DNA of 64,000 nt from Teredinibacter turnerae T7901 (GTDB lineage: Bacteria > Pseudomonadota > Gammaproteobacteria > Pseudomonadales > Cellvibrionaceae): contig NC_012997.1 in the NCBI RefSeq assembly GCF_000023025.1, positions 4,461,125 through 4,525,124 of the forward strand, read 5' to 3'. Shown piece after piece: positions 54,442-63,864 of this stretch; position 1 is the stretch's first letter, and every line of letters begins with the position of its first letter. The notes under the pieces were generated by a model. That model was not told where the DNA came from and ran no database searches. It saw only the letters and a list, made by a program, of their open reading frames with translations. Made by a program: the position numbers and the translations under genes.

Positions 54442-54464
54442 AAAAAAAGGCGCCCGAAGGCGCC
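54442..54464 (-). terminator. Rho-independent terminator of the GH16-GH128 gene
   Basis: Minus-strand stem GGCGCC-TTCG-GGCGCC followed by seven T. The UUCG tetraloop makes it very stable. It lies about 210 bases beyond the stop codon, after copy D. Confidence 0.92.
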
Positions 54465-54497
54465 TGACAAAGGTCGAGAGTTGGCAATCTCTCAAGG

Positions 54498-54620
54498 CTA
54501 TTAAGATGGTTCCGTCCAGTTAATAATGCGCCCTTACCGTCCCGGCGAAATGAATAAATTTTCCGGTCTTTCAGGGGCTTATCTTACATTTCGGATAATA
54601 GCGGTGCCTCCCTGCACCAG
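54498..54620 (+). repeat. Dispersed multi-hairpin repeat, copy D
   Basis: It shares CAGTTAATAATGCGCCCTT, GCGAAATGAATAAATTTTCC and TTTCAGGGGCTTA with copies B and C. The later hairpins have different bases but still pair: TTATC / GGATAA and GGTGC / GCACC. It sits in tandem with copy C. Confidence 0.7.
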
Positions 54621-54672
54621 CGACTCATATCGCAATAGTCATAGCCAGGTTAGTCGTACAGTGACTAGCAAA

Positions 54673-57600
54673 TTAGTAGTAAACCTCGAAGCTAAACAAC
54701 GAATAGCCGTAGGGTGTTGCGCGAGTAACGCCTCGCATTTGTACGTAACGCGCTTGTGTCGCGGAAAATTCAATTTCGTCGCGGCCGCCATCGGCATTGC
54801 GAATTTCACTTAGCGTATTCCACTGGGTACCATCTGTGGAAACACGAATGTCGTAACCGCTGGCGAAAGCCGCCTCCCATTCCAACGCCACTCGTGAAAT
54901 CGTGTAGCTACTACCTAAATCAACGGTAATCCACTCGCTGTCAGTCCATGCGCTGGACCAGCGTGTTCCGGCATCCCCATCCACCGCGTATGTCGCCAGC
55001 CAATAACCATCCTGCTCGCTGGATGCCGCTACCGATTTGCCTTCAGCCAAATCTCCTTGCGCGACACCGGTTTCGCCGTACACATCAAACGACCATAGCG
55101 AGTAGCCCCATGGGGTTCCACGCTCGGAGCCGAGCATACGAACATAACGACCGCTTGCGGAAACCGTAAAGCTATCGGTACCACCATTACCTTGGATTTC
55201 CGAGGCGACGGTCTGCCAGTTGTTTCCATCGTTGGAAACCTGTAGCTCGTAGGCTTTACCAAATGCCGCTTCCCAGACTAAATCGATTTTATTGATCGCG
55301 GTTTCGGCTCCCAGGTCGACAACAATCCATTCTGCATCACCAAAAGCGCTGCCCCAGCGGGTTTGTCCGTTGCCATCGCACACAGCATCGGCGCTGTAGC
55401 CCGCCTCTACAGAGGAGGCGTAGGCACTGCAAGGCAACGCATCACCTGGTGGAGGAGTAGGTGTGGGTGTGGGGGTCGGCGTAGGTTCAACCAGGTCGTC
55501 TGCCACGGTATTTAACCAGTTAATATTAATAACAGCAGTCGCAACCAGATTTAACATTTGACTGCCGCCGGGCAGCGATACCGTGGTGTCTACCGTTTGC
55601 CAGTTTTGTAAACCGCCGGTAGCAGGTATATCCAGCTCGCCAACCGTCGTACCGCCCACTTGCAACAGCAATCGACCACCTGTGACGCTGGCTACCCGCG
55701 CTTCTATACGGTAGCTGCCCGCGTCGCCATTAATGCGGTATTGCAGGTTATCCCCAGATTCCACAGCAGAAATATTCAGGAATCCCGTAGCGTCTTCCGT
55801 TAATTCCACGCGTACACCAGCAGCGCTGTTATAGGTTTCCGCTTCAATTAATCCGGGAAGCGTATGCACGACTGAATCGTTGTGTACAGGCATTTGCACA
55901 TACACATTACCCAGTTCGCTCAGTACGCCAGACTGGCGCCAGTCGAATAAACCGTTGTACGGATGACCCTGACGGCGCCCAACAAACCAGGCGTAGCGCT
56001 CCAGGTTATCCATGGTTTCCATCGAATCGACGATTTGCGTCAGAAAATGTTTTTGGTCAGCCAGAGTCGTAGTGTCTTCCCAGGCAGAAAACTCAGTAAG
56101 CCAAATGGGCCGACCATATTTGTTGAACCTATCGATATACCACTCGACTGCGCCGGCGTCCGGCATGTAAGCGTGAATCGAAATAGCATCGACCCGACAA
56201 TCTGGACACACCTCGAAAAAGCGGTCGAGATAATCGATTGGGTCATAGAAGGTTACGCCATTTTCTTCGTTACAGTTACCACAGTAATTCATCGCCACAC
56301 TGACAATTTTTAAGTCGTAAGCATCGGCAATGGCTTCCAGTCGCGGCCACTGTGCGGCAGCTTCCGAGGGCGTCATATTGGCCTGATCAATAAAGTTAGG
56401 CTCGTTGAACGCAAGCAGGTACTTCACTTCGGGGTGCGCATCAATGTAATTACGCAACGCCTGATCGTCGAAATTGCCGTTCCAGGTCATCGGCACGAAT
56501 TCCATGCCGTAATCCTGATAAACATCGGCTACCATCACATCCGGTTGGGTCGACCAGTTGTACCACCAGGTAACCCCTTGCGAAATCGCTGCCATATCTT
56601 CTTGCGAGTGGTTGCCATAGCCCAGACCGCGCTTTTCACTGCGCTGCTGGCCAAAATCATTGTCTACCAGAATATAGGCTGCCGTGGTGGCAGATAGCGA
56701 ACCATCGCTCACGGTCAGGCTGACTTTGTAGCTGCCTTCTTCGTCGAAGGTGTGGCTGACCTGTGCACCGCTGGCCGTTTCACCATCGCCGAAATTCCAG
56801 GCGTAGGTTAACGGGTCACCATTTAAATCCAGCGACTTACTGCCGTCGAAATCAATAGTCACGCCTTTTTCACCGCCGAGCACCGAAGGTTTGATGGCCG
56901 CCAGGGGTTCGCGATTAACTTCCGGCACCCCGGGAATAGCACTGCCTGCTTGGCCGCCGGACAAGTAAATATCGTCAATGGCCAGGCTGCTGATTTCTCC
57001 AATACCCAACAACTGAAATACCTGGCGTACGTCGTACAGGTCTAAATCCGCAACAAGATCGCCCATTGGTATAACCAGTTCGTGCCACTGACCATCGCGA
57101 GCAAAACCATAAGGATCAGCACCGGGTTTAAAGTCGATCCAGGTTTGCCCGATCACATCCACATTTCCGCTCTTAATACCAATAGAAAAAGGCGTAGTGT
57201 CTGTGGTTTTTATTTTAAAATGCAGTGCCGCATTGCCATTGTCGAAAGCCGTTAAATTTACGGCTTCACGAGCGGTCAGGCCGAGACCAAACCAGCCCTT
57301 GCCTGTCGAAGAAACATGCAGCGAGCCATTGCCTTCAGCGACATTGCCAGGCTGTATTTCGAGGGTTTCTTCCCAGATAAACAAATCGCCAGTAACGCCA
57401 AAGCCAAAATTGCCCGCACTCTGGTGATCCGGTGTTTCCGTGTACAAACCGTAGTTACCGTACTCCGGCATGTCCAAGGTCACATCAGGCGTTAAATAAA
57501 TATTATCTACCGCAAGCGTCATCAGTGATTGCGGTGCTGGACCAGACATACTGAACAGGGTTTTTACCGTACTCCAATCCACCCCGCCAAATTTACTCAG

Positions 57601-58812
57601 CGGAATGGCCACGTGGTGCCACTCGCCGTCGCGAACCAAACCGTATTCGTCGCCGCCTGCGGTTAAAACTACCGAGCCGCCCGCCGCTGCAGATGATTCC
57701 ATATTGATGGAAATATCTGTATTGGAAGCCGTTTTCATATCGAAATGTAAATAGCCGTGACTAAAATGCGCGAGGTTGTAATCCCGATGCAGCAGGCCCA
57801 TGCCCCACCAATCACCTGGTTGTATTTCGTAGGCGAGCGCGGAACTACCCTCCGAAGGCTGGGTAGCCACCGCCGCCATATTGTTCCACAAATAAATATT
57901 GGCGCGATCACCCCAGTCGTAGTCACAATCAGTGGTGGTCAGTTCGGTCATTACACCGAATACGCCGTTGCACGCTTCCTTTTGGTCGATGACCGTGTAG
58001 CCATTATCGTAAAGGCGCACGTAGTCAACGCGCATTTGCGCAGGAAACGGGGCGGTTATTTGTGCGGGGTCGGTAATATCCACGAAATTGAAACCACCGA
58101 CCGCAAGGTTCAACAGAATATGTTGCGGCAAGTGAAATTCAGACATATTGGGATCGTCGATATCCATATTGAACACGACGGTGTCATCAACACTAAAGGT
58201 TAACGTACTCGGAGTCCAATCCATCTTGTAGAGATGAAAATCCTGCAAAGGCGTGGGGATCTGTACTTCGTTACTGGCATCCGCCTGGAGCCAGTCACTC
58301 CAGTCACCAGATTCGTGCCACCAGTGCGCGGCTGAAGATACACTGCGATTGGTACGACCTTCAGCGCGCGCCGTTGCAAAACCGGCTTCGAGAATATCGA
58401 ACTCACCGGATTTGGGCCAACCGTCAACGCCAATATTGTCGCCAAGTGTCCAAAACGCGGGCCACAGACCTTCGGCTAAATCCGGTAGCTGAATACGCGC
58501 AACCAGCGTTCCGTAAGTAAAACTGAAACGACCGTTGGTATGAATGCGTGAAGAGGTAAACTGCTTACCGTCCTTCTCTTCACGTAATGCCTGAATGACC
58601 AGGTTGCCGTCTTGTTGAAAAATATTTTTTTGGGAGGCCGTATAAAATTGCAACTCACCATTACCGTTACCACTACCGCCGGTAGTGAAAGTCCAGGTAC
58701 TGGTATCCAGAGTATTATTGTCGAATTCGTCCGACCAGACTAACTGCTGAGCGTAAGTTATTGGCGCGGCAAGCGAAAGACTCGCTATTGCCGCGATCAG
58801 GGGTTTTCTCAT
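54673..58812 (-). CDS. Modular beta-1,3-glucanase: GH16 and GH128 domains with PKD, CBM6 and two F5/8 C modules
   Basis: 1379 aa with signal peptide to ITYAQ. Modules in order: GH16 (~22-270) with GEFDILE, Glu137/Asp139/Glu142; two galactose-binding-like modules (~275-430, ~440-610); PKD (~625-710, WNFGDGE); GH128/Glyco_hydro_cc (~715-960) with LAFNEPN (Glu804) and WLTEFSAW (Glu907); CBM6 (~985-1110); PTPTPTPTPTPPPG linker; two F5/8 type C domains (~1130-1379). GH16 laminarinases and GH128 enzymes both cut beta-1,3-glucan internally, so the fusion probably attacks laminarin- or callose-like polymers with two folds. GGAG precedes the ATG. It follows the GH3-GH5 operon after 450 bases. Module limits are by eye. 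Confidence 0.88.
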   Translation of the reverse strand: MRKPLIAAIASLSLAAPITYAQQLVWSDEFDNNTLDTSTWTFTTGGSGNGNGELQFYTASQKNIFQQDGNLVIQALREEKDGKQFTSSRIHTNGRFSFTYGTLVARIQLPDLAEGLWPAFWTLGDNIGVDGWPKSGEFDILEAGFATARAEGRTNRSVSSAAHWWHESGDWSDWLQADASNEVQIPTPLQDFHLYKMDWTPSTLTFSVDDTVVFNMDIDDPNMSEFHLPQHILLNLAVGGFNFVDITDPAQITAPFPAQMRVDYVRLYDNGYTVIDQKEACNGVFGVMTELTTTDCDYDWGDRANIYLWNNMAAVATQPSEGSSALAYEIQPGDWWGMGLLHRDYNLAHFSHGYLHFDMKTASNTDISINMESSAAAGGSVVLTAGGDEYGLVRDGEWHHVAIPLSKFGGVDWSTVKTLFSMSGPAPQSLMTLAVDNIYLTPDVTLDMPEYGNYGLYTETPDHQSAGNFGFGVTGDLFIWEETLEIQPGNVAEGNGSLHVSSTGKGWFGLGLTAREAVNLTAFDNGNAALHFKIKTTDTTPFSIGIKSGNVDVIGQTWIDFKPGADPYGFARDGQWHELVIPMGDLVADLDLYDVRQVFQLLGIGEISSLAIDDIYLSGGQAGSAIPGVPEVNREPLAAIKPSVLGGEKGVTIDFDGSKSLDLNGDPLTYAWNFGDGETASGAQVSHTFDEEGSYKVSLTVSDGSLSATTAAYILVDNDFGQQRSEKRGLGYGNHSQEDMAAISQGVTWWYNWSTQPDVMVADVYQDYGMEFVPMTWNGNFDDQALRNYIDAHPEVKYLLAFNEPNFIDQANMTPSEAAAQWPRLEAIADAYDLKIVSVAMNYCGNCNEENGVTFYDPIDYLDRFFEVCPDCRVDAISIHAYMPDAGAVEWYIDRFNKYGRPIWLTEFSAWEDTTTLADQKHFLTQIVDSMETMDNLERYAWFVGRRQGHPYNGLFDWRQSGVLSELGNVYVQMPVHNDSVVHTLPGLIEAETYNSAAGVRVELTEDATGFLNISAVESGDNLQYRINGDAGSYRIEARVASVTGGRLLLQVGGTTVGELDIPATGGLQNWQTVDTTVSLPGGSQMLNLVATAVININWLNTVADDLVEPTPTPTPTPTPPPGDALPCSAYASSVEAGYSADAVCDGNGQTRWGSAFGDAEWIVVDLGAETAINKIDLVWEAAFGKAYELQVSNDGNNWQTVASEIQGNGGTDSFTVSASGRYVRMLGSERGTPWGYSLWSFDVYGETGVAQGDLAEGKSVAASSEQDGYWLATYAVDGDAGTRWSSAWTDSEWITVDLGSSYTISRVALEWEAAFASGYDIRVSTDGTQWNTLSEIRNADGGRDEIEFSATQARYVQMRGVTRATPYGYSLFSFEVYY

Positions 58813-59264
58813 GGAAGGTCTCCGTAAGAATGATGTGATATTGATTATTCTTTTTTTTGTTCAGTACAACATTCTGAAAACAGAATACTGACGATTACAT
58901 CGCAGAGCCTTCCCGGCCCATATCTAACACAGGTATTCCTTGAGCTCAGGATGGCAGCCCGCGACGGACTAAACAATAAAAAAGCGTTGGGAGGGATTCT
59001 AAGTGCGGCAGAAGGGAGAGCAATGTTTTCGTTCTGTTTTTCTGAACGCCATCATTAATAAGAAAGAAGTTTTTTTATTCCAATTAATTTGCGTTATTGA
59101 TCACATCGTTTTTTACGCCAGCTTATAACGAAAAAAATGCCGTCGATCGCGAGAAATCACAACACGGCTGTGAAGCAGAACACATTTAAAAATCACTAAA
59201 ACTCTAGTGACAAATGAAAAAGCGAGGTTCAAAAAAACACGCAGTTTCATTTTACGCGCAAGTG
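58813..59264. other. 452-base region between the GH16-GH128 and GH5 genes
   Basis: No gene. It should contain the promoter of the fusion gene. ATTCTG-AAAA-CAGAAT at 58872-58887 is a perfect small dyad 60 bases before the start codon and may be an operator. A T-rich tract follows near 59050. Confidence 0.5.
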
Positions 59265-61190
59265 CTATTTTTTACAGAAAATCGGATCAGGCTGAAATTC
59301 AAAATCAAGCCAGTTGATATTCCAGCCACCACTTGCTGCCGATATCGTTAGCTGTTGATCGCCGGTTAGCAGGGGCAAAAAGCTTGATGCGCTACTCCAG
59401 GATTGCCAGCCCCCGGTATCGGGGATGCTAAACATGGTTGCAGCGTCGCCGATTTTTATCTCGATACCGGGCTCACTGCCAGATTCACTGGCAAGTCGCG
59501 CGGTTACCTTGTAACAACCGGATTCCCGAACGCTAATCGCATAGGTTGCCGTATCGCCCTGATCGATCCAGCCCAGATTAAACGCATGTGCGTCACCTGT
59601 GCTCGGAATATCTTCGCTGCGTTGCGCACCCATACCTGTAATGGATAAGTATGCTTCGGCTTCAATTTTACCGGGGATATACTGTGGCTTGCGCACGAGT
59701 GATACAGACTCGCCAGGAAAGCTTTCATCCAGACCCTTTACCGATGTGACACGATAAAAATTATCGCGATCACTGGGAGATGGATCGACGTAGGTCGCAC
59801 GTTCGGAGTCAGCCAGCACTTCATAGCCCACATCCGGATATACACTCCGATAAATGCGGTACTGCGTCACGCCGGACTTTTTCCAGCGCAGTTCAATTCC
59901 GTTTTTTTCCGTGTGTATTGTTACTCCGGTCGGCGCTGGCGGAAGTGTAAAAATTTTAGCGGGTTCAGTGGCCGTAAGTGCATCGTGCAATGCAGTATTA
60001 ACTTGGCGCGGAGCATCGGCGAATTGTGCGAAATACCCATGTATCTGATCGAGACTTGCAGCGGAAAAATCTACCTTCGCCAGACTAGGAGTGGTTGTAA
60101 CCAAGCCCCAACTGTGAATATCGTCCGTACGCGCAACCACTTTGTACGCCCAACTGGTAGCTGCCCAATGCAGCTCGCTATAACGGTCGTAAGTGGCTCT
60201 GGTGATGGGCGCAGCAAGGTCTATGGGAAGATCTTCCCACGGTTGAAATTCTCCCACTAAAAATCCAGCGTTAATCCCACGCAACTGGTTCTGCCAATCG
60301 CACACACCATCTTTACCATTGGCACCACAGGTTAACCAGTCGCGATGCACAGCATACCCAGGCGATTGCCAACCAAAATGACCGGGGTAAAAATGCATTT
60401 CCAAGGCGACATTGGTTAAGCCTTTATCTGCTGGATTTCCGTAGGCGGCAATACCCTGTAAATGCCCCGGCAAAACAATCACATGTTCTTTATCTAATTT
60501 GCGAACTTCACGATAAAGTTCTTCGGCAAACGAGGCCATCACCTCGGGCGAAGCCCCCCAGGGTTCATTTAACAGCCCATAACCTGCCACCGCAGGTTCA
60601 TGCCTGAAATGCCCTGCGATCTGCTGCCAGATCCAGCGCGTGCGCGCGCGATTGTCCGCGCTCGCCCAAAGCGCGTTTTGTCCGCCGCAACCGGTGTGAT
60701 GCTCCCAGCCCTGACCGCCAGGCGCCCCGTGTAAATCCAGCAGAACATAGATGCCACGCTGTTTTGCCTGCGCTACCGCCCAATCGAGATACTTCCAGGC
60801 ATCCGCACGCAAGGTTTGAGGTTTATCCTCGGATTCGATAATGCTCCAATGAAAAGGCAGGCGCACAAGGTTAAATCCGAATGAGGCCAGAATGTCCCAA
60901 TCCGCTTCGGTCAGCCAACTTTGACGGTAGGTTGCTAAAAGCTTTTCTGTTTCTTTGTGGCCAAAGCGTCGGTCCAGTATTTTTTCCAGTGCGCACTGAT
61001 AGGCAATGTCGTCCGCCATTGCCAGCATCCAGAATTCGAGGCTAAGCCAGTTCCCCAGATTGGTACCTGTTAGTGCTACCGGAGAATTACTCGCATCGAC
61101 CCACTGACCATTGCGGATGTGCAGCGGCGACAACGCAGCCTGCGCCGCCAGTGAAAATAATAAACACAACAACGGCAGCAGGCATTTCAC
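59265..61190 (-). CDS. Secreted GH5-family glucanase with Fn3-like and CBM6 modules
   Basis: 641 aa. Signal peptide MKCLLPLLCLLFSLAAQA, GH5 domain (~25-390) with GTNLGNWLSLEFW, LVRLPFHW, acid/base Glu209 in GLLNEPWG, HFYPGHFG, and nucleophile Glu314 in VGEFQPW. This pattern is near the exo-beta-1,3-glucanase-like GH5 members. Then an Fn3-like region (~410-500) and a C-terminal CBM6 (~505-638, IEAEAYLS, then WNINWLDFEF). It starts 4 bases after the GH3 stop, so the two are one operon. Likely substrate: beta-1,3-glucan chains. Confidence 0.87.
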   Translation of the reverse strand: MKCLLPLLCLLFSLAAQAALSPLHIRNGQWVDASNSPVALTGTNLGNWLSLEFWMLAMADDIAYQCALEKILDRRFGHKETEKLLATYRQSWLTEADWDILASFGFNLVRLPFHWSIIESEDKPQTLRADAWKYLDWAVAQAKQRGIYVLLDLHGAPGGQGWEHHTGCGGQNALWASADNRARTRWIWQQIAGHFRHEPAVAGYGLLNEPWGASPEVMASFAEELYREVRKLDKEHVIVLPGHLQGIAAYGNPADKGLTNVALEMHFYPGHFGWQSPGYAVHRDWLTCGANGKDGVCDWQNQLRGINAGFLVGEFQPWEDLPIDLAAPITRATYDRYSELHWAATSWAYKVVARTDDIHSWGLVTTTPSLAKVDFSAASLDQIHGYFAQFADAPRQVNTALHDALTATEPAKIFTLPPAPTGVTIHTEKNGIELRWKKSGVTQYRIYRSVYPDVGYEVLADSERATYVDPSPSDRDNFYRVTSVKGLDESFPGESVSLVRKPQYIPGKIEAEAYLSITGMGAQRSEDIPSTGDAHAFNLGWIDQGDTATYAISVRESGCYKVTARLASESGSEPGIEIKIGDAATMFSIPDTGGWQSWSSASSFLPLLTGDQQLTISAASGGWNINWLDFEFQPDPIFCKK

Positions 61191-61194
61191 AGGA

Positions 61195-63750
61195 TTATTC
61201 TCCCGGACACGTTAAAGGTGTGCCAGATTTGGCACTGATACGGATATTACTTAATTGTAGAGATTTCGCGTCGCCTTGCGAGCTTAATCGGAAAGGGGAG
61301 TCAATGTGATAAAACTCCACGCCCGCCAGATTCAAGCACTGCAAATCGATTTCGACCGTGTGCCACTCGCCAGTACTCAATGGCGCCAACACGGAATCCA
61401 ACAGCAGGTTTCCGCCGCAGGTGCCGCCACAAGTCATTCCCAGCAACAAATTTTTCGGCCCTTCAGTTTGCAATTTAAGATCGAAAAATAGTGAGCTGTT
61501 GTTACTGAGATTCACCGCAAGATCCTGCATTTTTTCAGCGGTCAGTGCGAGACTTGCTGTCGAGCCCCCCTGCCAGCTAAGTTCCCGCGCATCCTCCTGA
61601 ACATCTCTATCGGAGGTACGTACGGTGAGACCGTCTAACGTCACCACGCTGGAATCCATCGGCTTACTCTGCGTGCCGGATAGCAGCGTCATTTGCCAAG
61701 GCGGCAACGCGCGACCCCGGAATAAATCAACACCACGCGCGGCATCCCCTAAATTGGTTTGCCGTTCTTCGGGCAGCGGGTAAACGGTTTTATCCGTAGT
61801 ACGGTAATTTAAGCCATAACCATAAGCGAACAATGGCGTTTGTTTGTCCCCGCGATTAGCCAACTGATACTCGTGGGCAGGCCAGGAATAACTGAGTTTA
61901 CCGGAAAAGTCAGTTTGTACTTTGCCAGCGGAATTACGCAACAACACATCTGCCACTGCACCGCCTTCACTCCCGGGTAACCAGGCAACTACGAATGCAT
62001 CAGATGCATTCAGCTCTGGATTTATCCACAAGGGGCGACCGGTCAGAAATACCGATACCACCGGAATTCCAGCGGCTTTCAATTTTTTAAGCAGTGCTAA
62101 ATCGCTGTGGGAATTAACCTGGTATTCCAACGAGCCAAGATCGCCTTGCCCCTCCGCATAGGGATTTTCGCCGAACACCACGATGGCCACATCGGGCTTT
62201 TGGCCGAAACTTCCATCCGCACTCAGGGTAATTTTACCGCCCGCCTGCTCCACCTGAGCAGCGAGCCCGGCGTAAATAGAACTGCCGTTGGGGAAATCAG
62301 CATTGGTATTGCCGGTACCTTGCCAGGTTATGGTCCAGCCACCACTTTGTTTACCTATGTTGTCAGCACCATCGCCCGCAACCAAAATATTGGCCGTTGG
62401 CGAAATTGGCAATAACGCGCCTTTATTTTTTAATAGCACCAGTGATTCGCGCACAGCTTGGCGGGCGATTTCGCGATGTGCGTCACTGGCCAGCACATCG
62501 GCTTTGCCTGCGTAGGCACGAGTCGACGGCGCGCCGACATCGTCAAACAGGCCTGCACGAAATTTTACACGTAAAATTCTACGTACGGCATCGTCCAGAC
62601 GCGCCATGGAAATTTCACCAGACTTCACTTGCGCGACAGTATTTTCGTACATGCCCTGCCAGTCGTCCGGTACCATAATCATATCCACACCCGCATTGAT
62701 AGACGCCGCGCAACTGATATTGGTACAACCGTCAACCTGGCCGTGTCCATTCCAATCGCCAACCACAAAGCCATCGAAGCCCATACGATTTTTCAACACT
62801 TCGGTTAACAGGTAGTGATTGCCGTGCATTTTCAAACCGTGCCAGCTATTAAAGGAAGCCATAATCGTTTGCACACCGGCTTCAATTGCCGCGACATAAC
62901 CCTGCGCGTGTAAACGGATAAGTGCGTCTTCGCTGGCAAGATTATTTCCCTGATCGTCGCCTTTATCGGTACCGCCATCGCCAAGGAAGTGTTTGGCCGT
63001 ACCAATCACATGACCATCACGCAGAAAATCCTCCGCGTCTACCTCGCCTTGCATACCATTTACGTAGGCTTTGGCATAGGCAGTAACCAGTTGTGGATCT
63101 TCGCTGAAACCTTCGTAGGTGCGGCCCCAGCGGTCATCGCGCACAACCGCGACGGTTGGTGCGAATACCCAATCGATACCGGTTGCGGCAACTTCCTGCG
63201 CAGTCGCCGCTGCGATTTGCTTAATCAATTCAGCATTATGGGTCGCGCCAAGAGCAATATTGTGCGGGAACAGCGTTGCACCGATTACGTTGTTGTGACC
63301 GTGGACGGCATCGGTTCCCCAGATAGCAGGAATAGCGGTCTCGGCATTTGGCGCTGCTTTGGATGCCTCGTAATAGGCATCCGCAAGTGCCACCCAATCG
63401 GCGACGCTCGCGTGTTTATTGTTTTGGGGGAATGCGCCACCGCCATTAAGGATTGAACCAAAACGGTATTCGGCAAATTGCGCGGGCGAAATACTGCGAA
63501 TTTCTGGTTGAATAATTTGCGCAACTTTTTCTTCAATCGACATTTTTGCCAGGTAGCGATCATTGATCGTCGCCTCGAGCGCCGGGTCTGACTTAATCGG
63601 GCTTTTTACCTTGGGCCACAATTGGATATTTTTTGAATGAGAATCTGCATGTTGGCGCTGGCTCTCAGACGTGGATTTAGCGTCGTCGGTACTGCAACCT
63701 ACCAATACACTCAGGCAAAGAACTGCAGCCCACAGATGCGACATCGACAT
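61195..63750 (-). CDS. GH3 beta-glucosidase lipoprotein with ExoP-like C-terminal domain
   Basis: 851 aa from the ATG at 63750, chosen for GGAG 7 bases upstream; the frame is open 15 codons further without a signal. Lipoprotein signal with VLVGC. GH3 N-domain with IWGTDAVHGHNN, KHFLGDGGT and the nucleophile Asp332 in GFVVGDWNGHG; C-domain with LLKNKGALLPIS, GGWTITWQG and PGSEGGAVADVLL. The last ~190 residues form a galactose-binding-like domain as in ExoP-type glucan glucohydrolases. It would release glucose from oligosaccharides made by the GH16-GH128 and GH5 enzymes at the periplasmic or cell-surface face. Confidence 0.93.
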   Translation of the reverse strand: MSMSHLWAAVLCLSVLVGCSTDDAKSTSESQRQHADSHSKNIQLWPKVKSPIKSDPALEATINDRYLAKMSIEEKVAQIIQPEIRSISPAQFAEYRFGSILNGGGAFPQNNKHASVADWVALADAYYEASKAAPNAETAIPAIWGTDAVHGHNNVIGATLFPHNIALGATHNAELIKQIAAATAQEVAATGIDWVFAPTVAVVRDDRWGRTYEGFSEDPQLVTAYAKAYVNGMQGEVDAEDFLRDGHVIGTAKHFLGDGGTDKGDDQGNNLASEDALIRLHAQGYVAAIEAGVQTIMASFNSWHGLKMHGNHYLLTEVLKNRMGFDGFVVGDWNGHGQVDGCTNISCAASINAGVDMIMVPDDWQGMYENTVAQVKSGEISMARLDDAVRRILRVKFRAGLFDDVGAPSTRAYAGKADVLASDAHREIARQAVRESLVLLKNKGALLPISPTANILVAGDGADNIGKQSGGWTITWQGTGNTNADFPNGSSIYAGLAAQVEQAGGKITLSADGSFGQKPDVAIVVFGENPYAEGQGDLGSLEYQVNSHSDLALLKKLKAAGIPVVSVFLTGRPLWINPELNASDAFVVAWLPGSEGGAVADVLLRNSAGKVQTDFSGKLSYSWPAHEYQLANRGDKQTPLFAYGYGLNYRTTDKTVYPLPEERQTNLGDAARGVDLFRGRALPPWQMTLLSGTQSKPMDSSVVTLDGLTVRTSDRDVQEDARELSWQGGSTASLALTAEKMQDLAVNLSNNSSLFFDLKLQTEGPKNLLLGMTCGGTCGGNLLLDSVLAPLSTGEWHTVEIDLQCLNLAGVEFYHIDSPFRLSSQGDAKSLQLSNIRISAKSGTPLTCPGE

Positions 63751-63810
63751 AGTAAACTCCATACGAATACATTCGCTGCAACTACAGCGAGCCATAAATT
63801 AACAAACGAG

Positions 63811-63852
63811 AAAAAACGAGTGGCAGCCGACTAGCTGGCTGGCGTGCCACTC
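63811..63852 (-). terminator. Rho-independent terminator of the upstream TonB receptor gene
   Basis: Minus-strand stem GAGTGGCA / TGCCACTC (perfect) with an inner GCC/GGC, followed by GTTTTTT. It separates the receptor transcript from the GH3 gene. Confidence 0.85.
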
Positions 63853-63864
63853 ATGGAGGAGTGA

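Noticed and set aside
54296-54620. Integron attC sites or a CRISPR array
   Set aside because: No GTTRRRY-type core or integrase, and no regular spacers; the repeats are dispersed and in both orientations.
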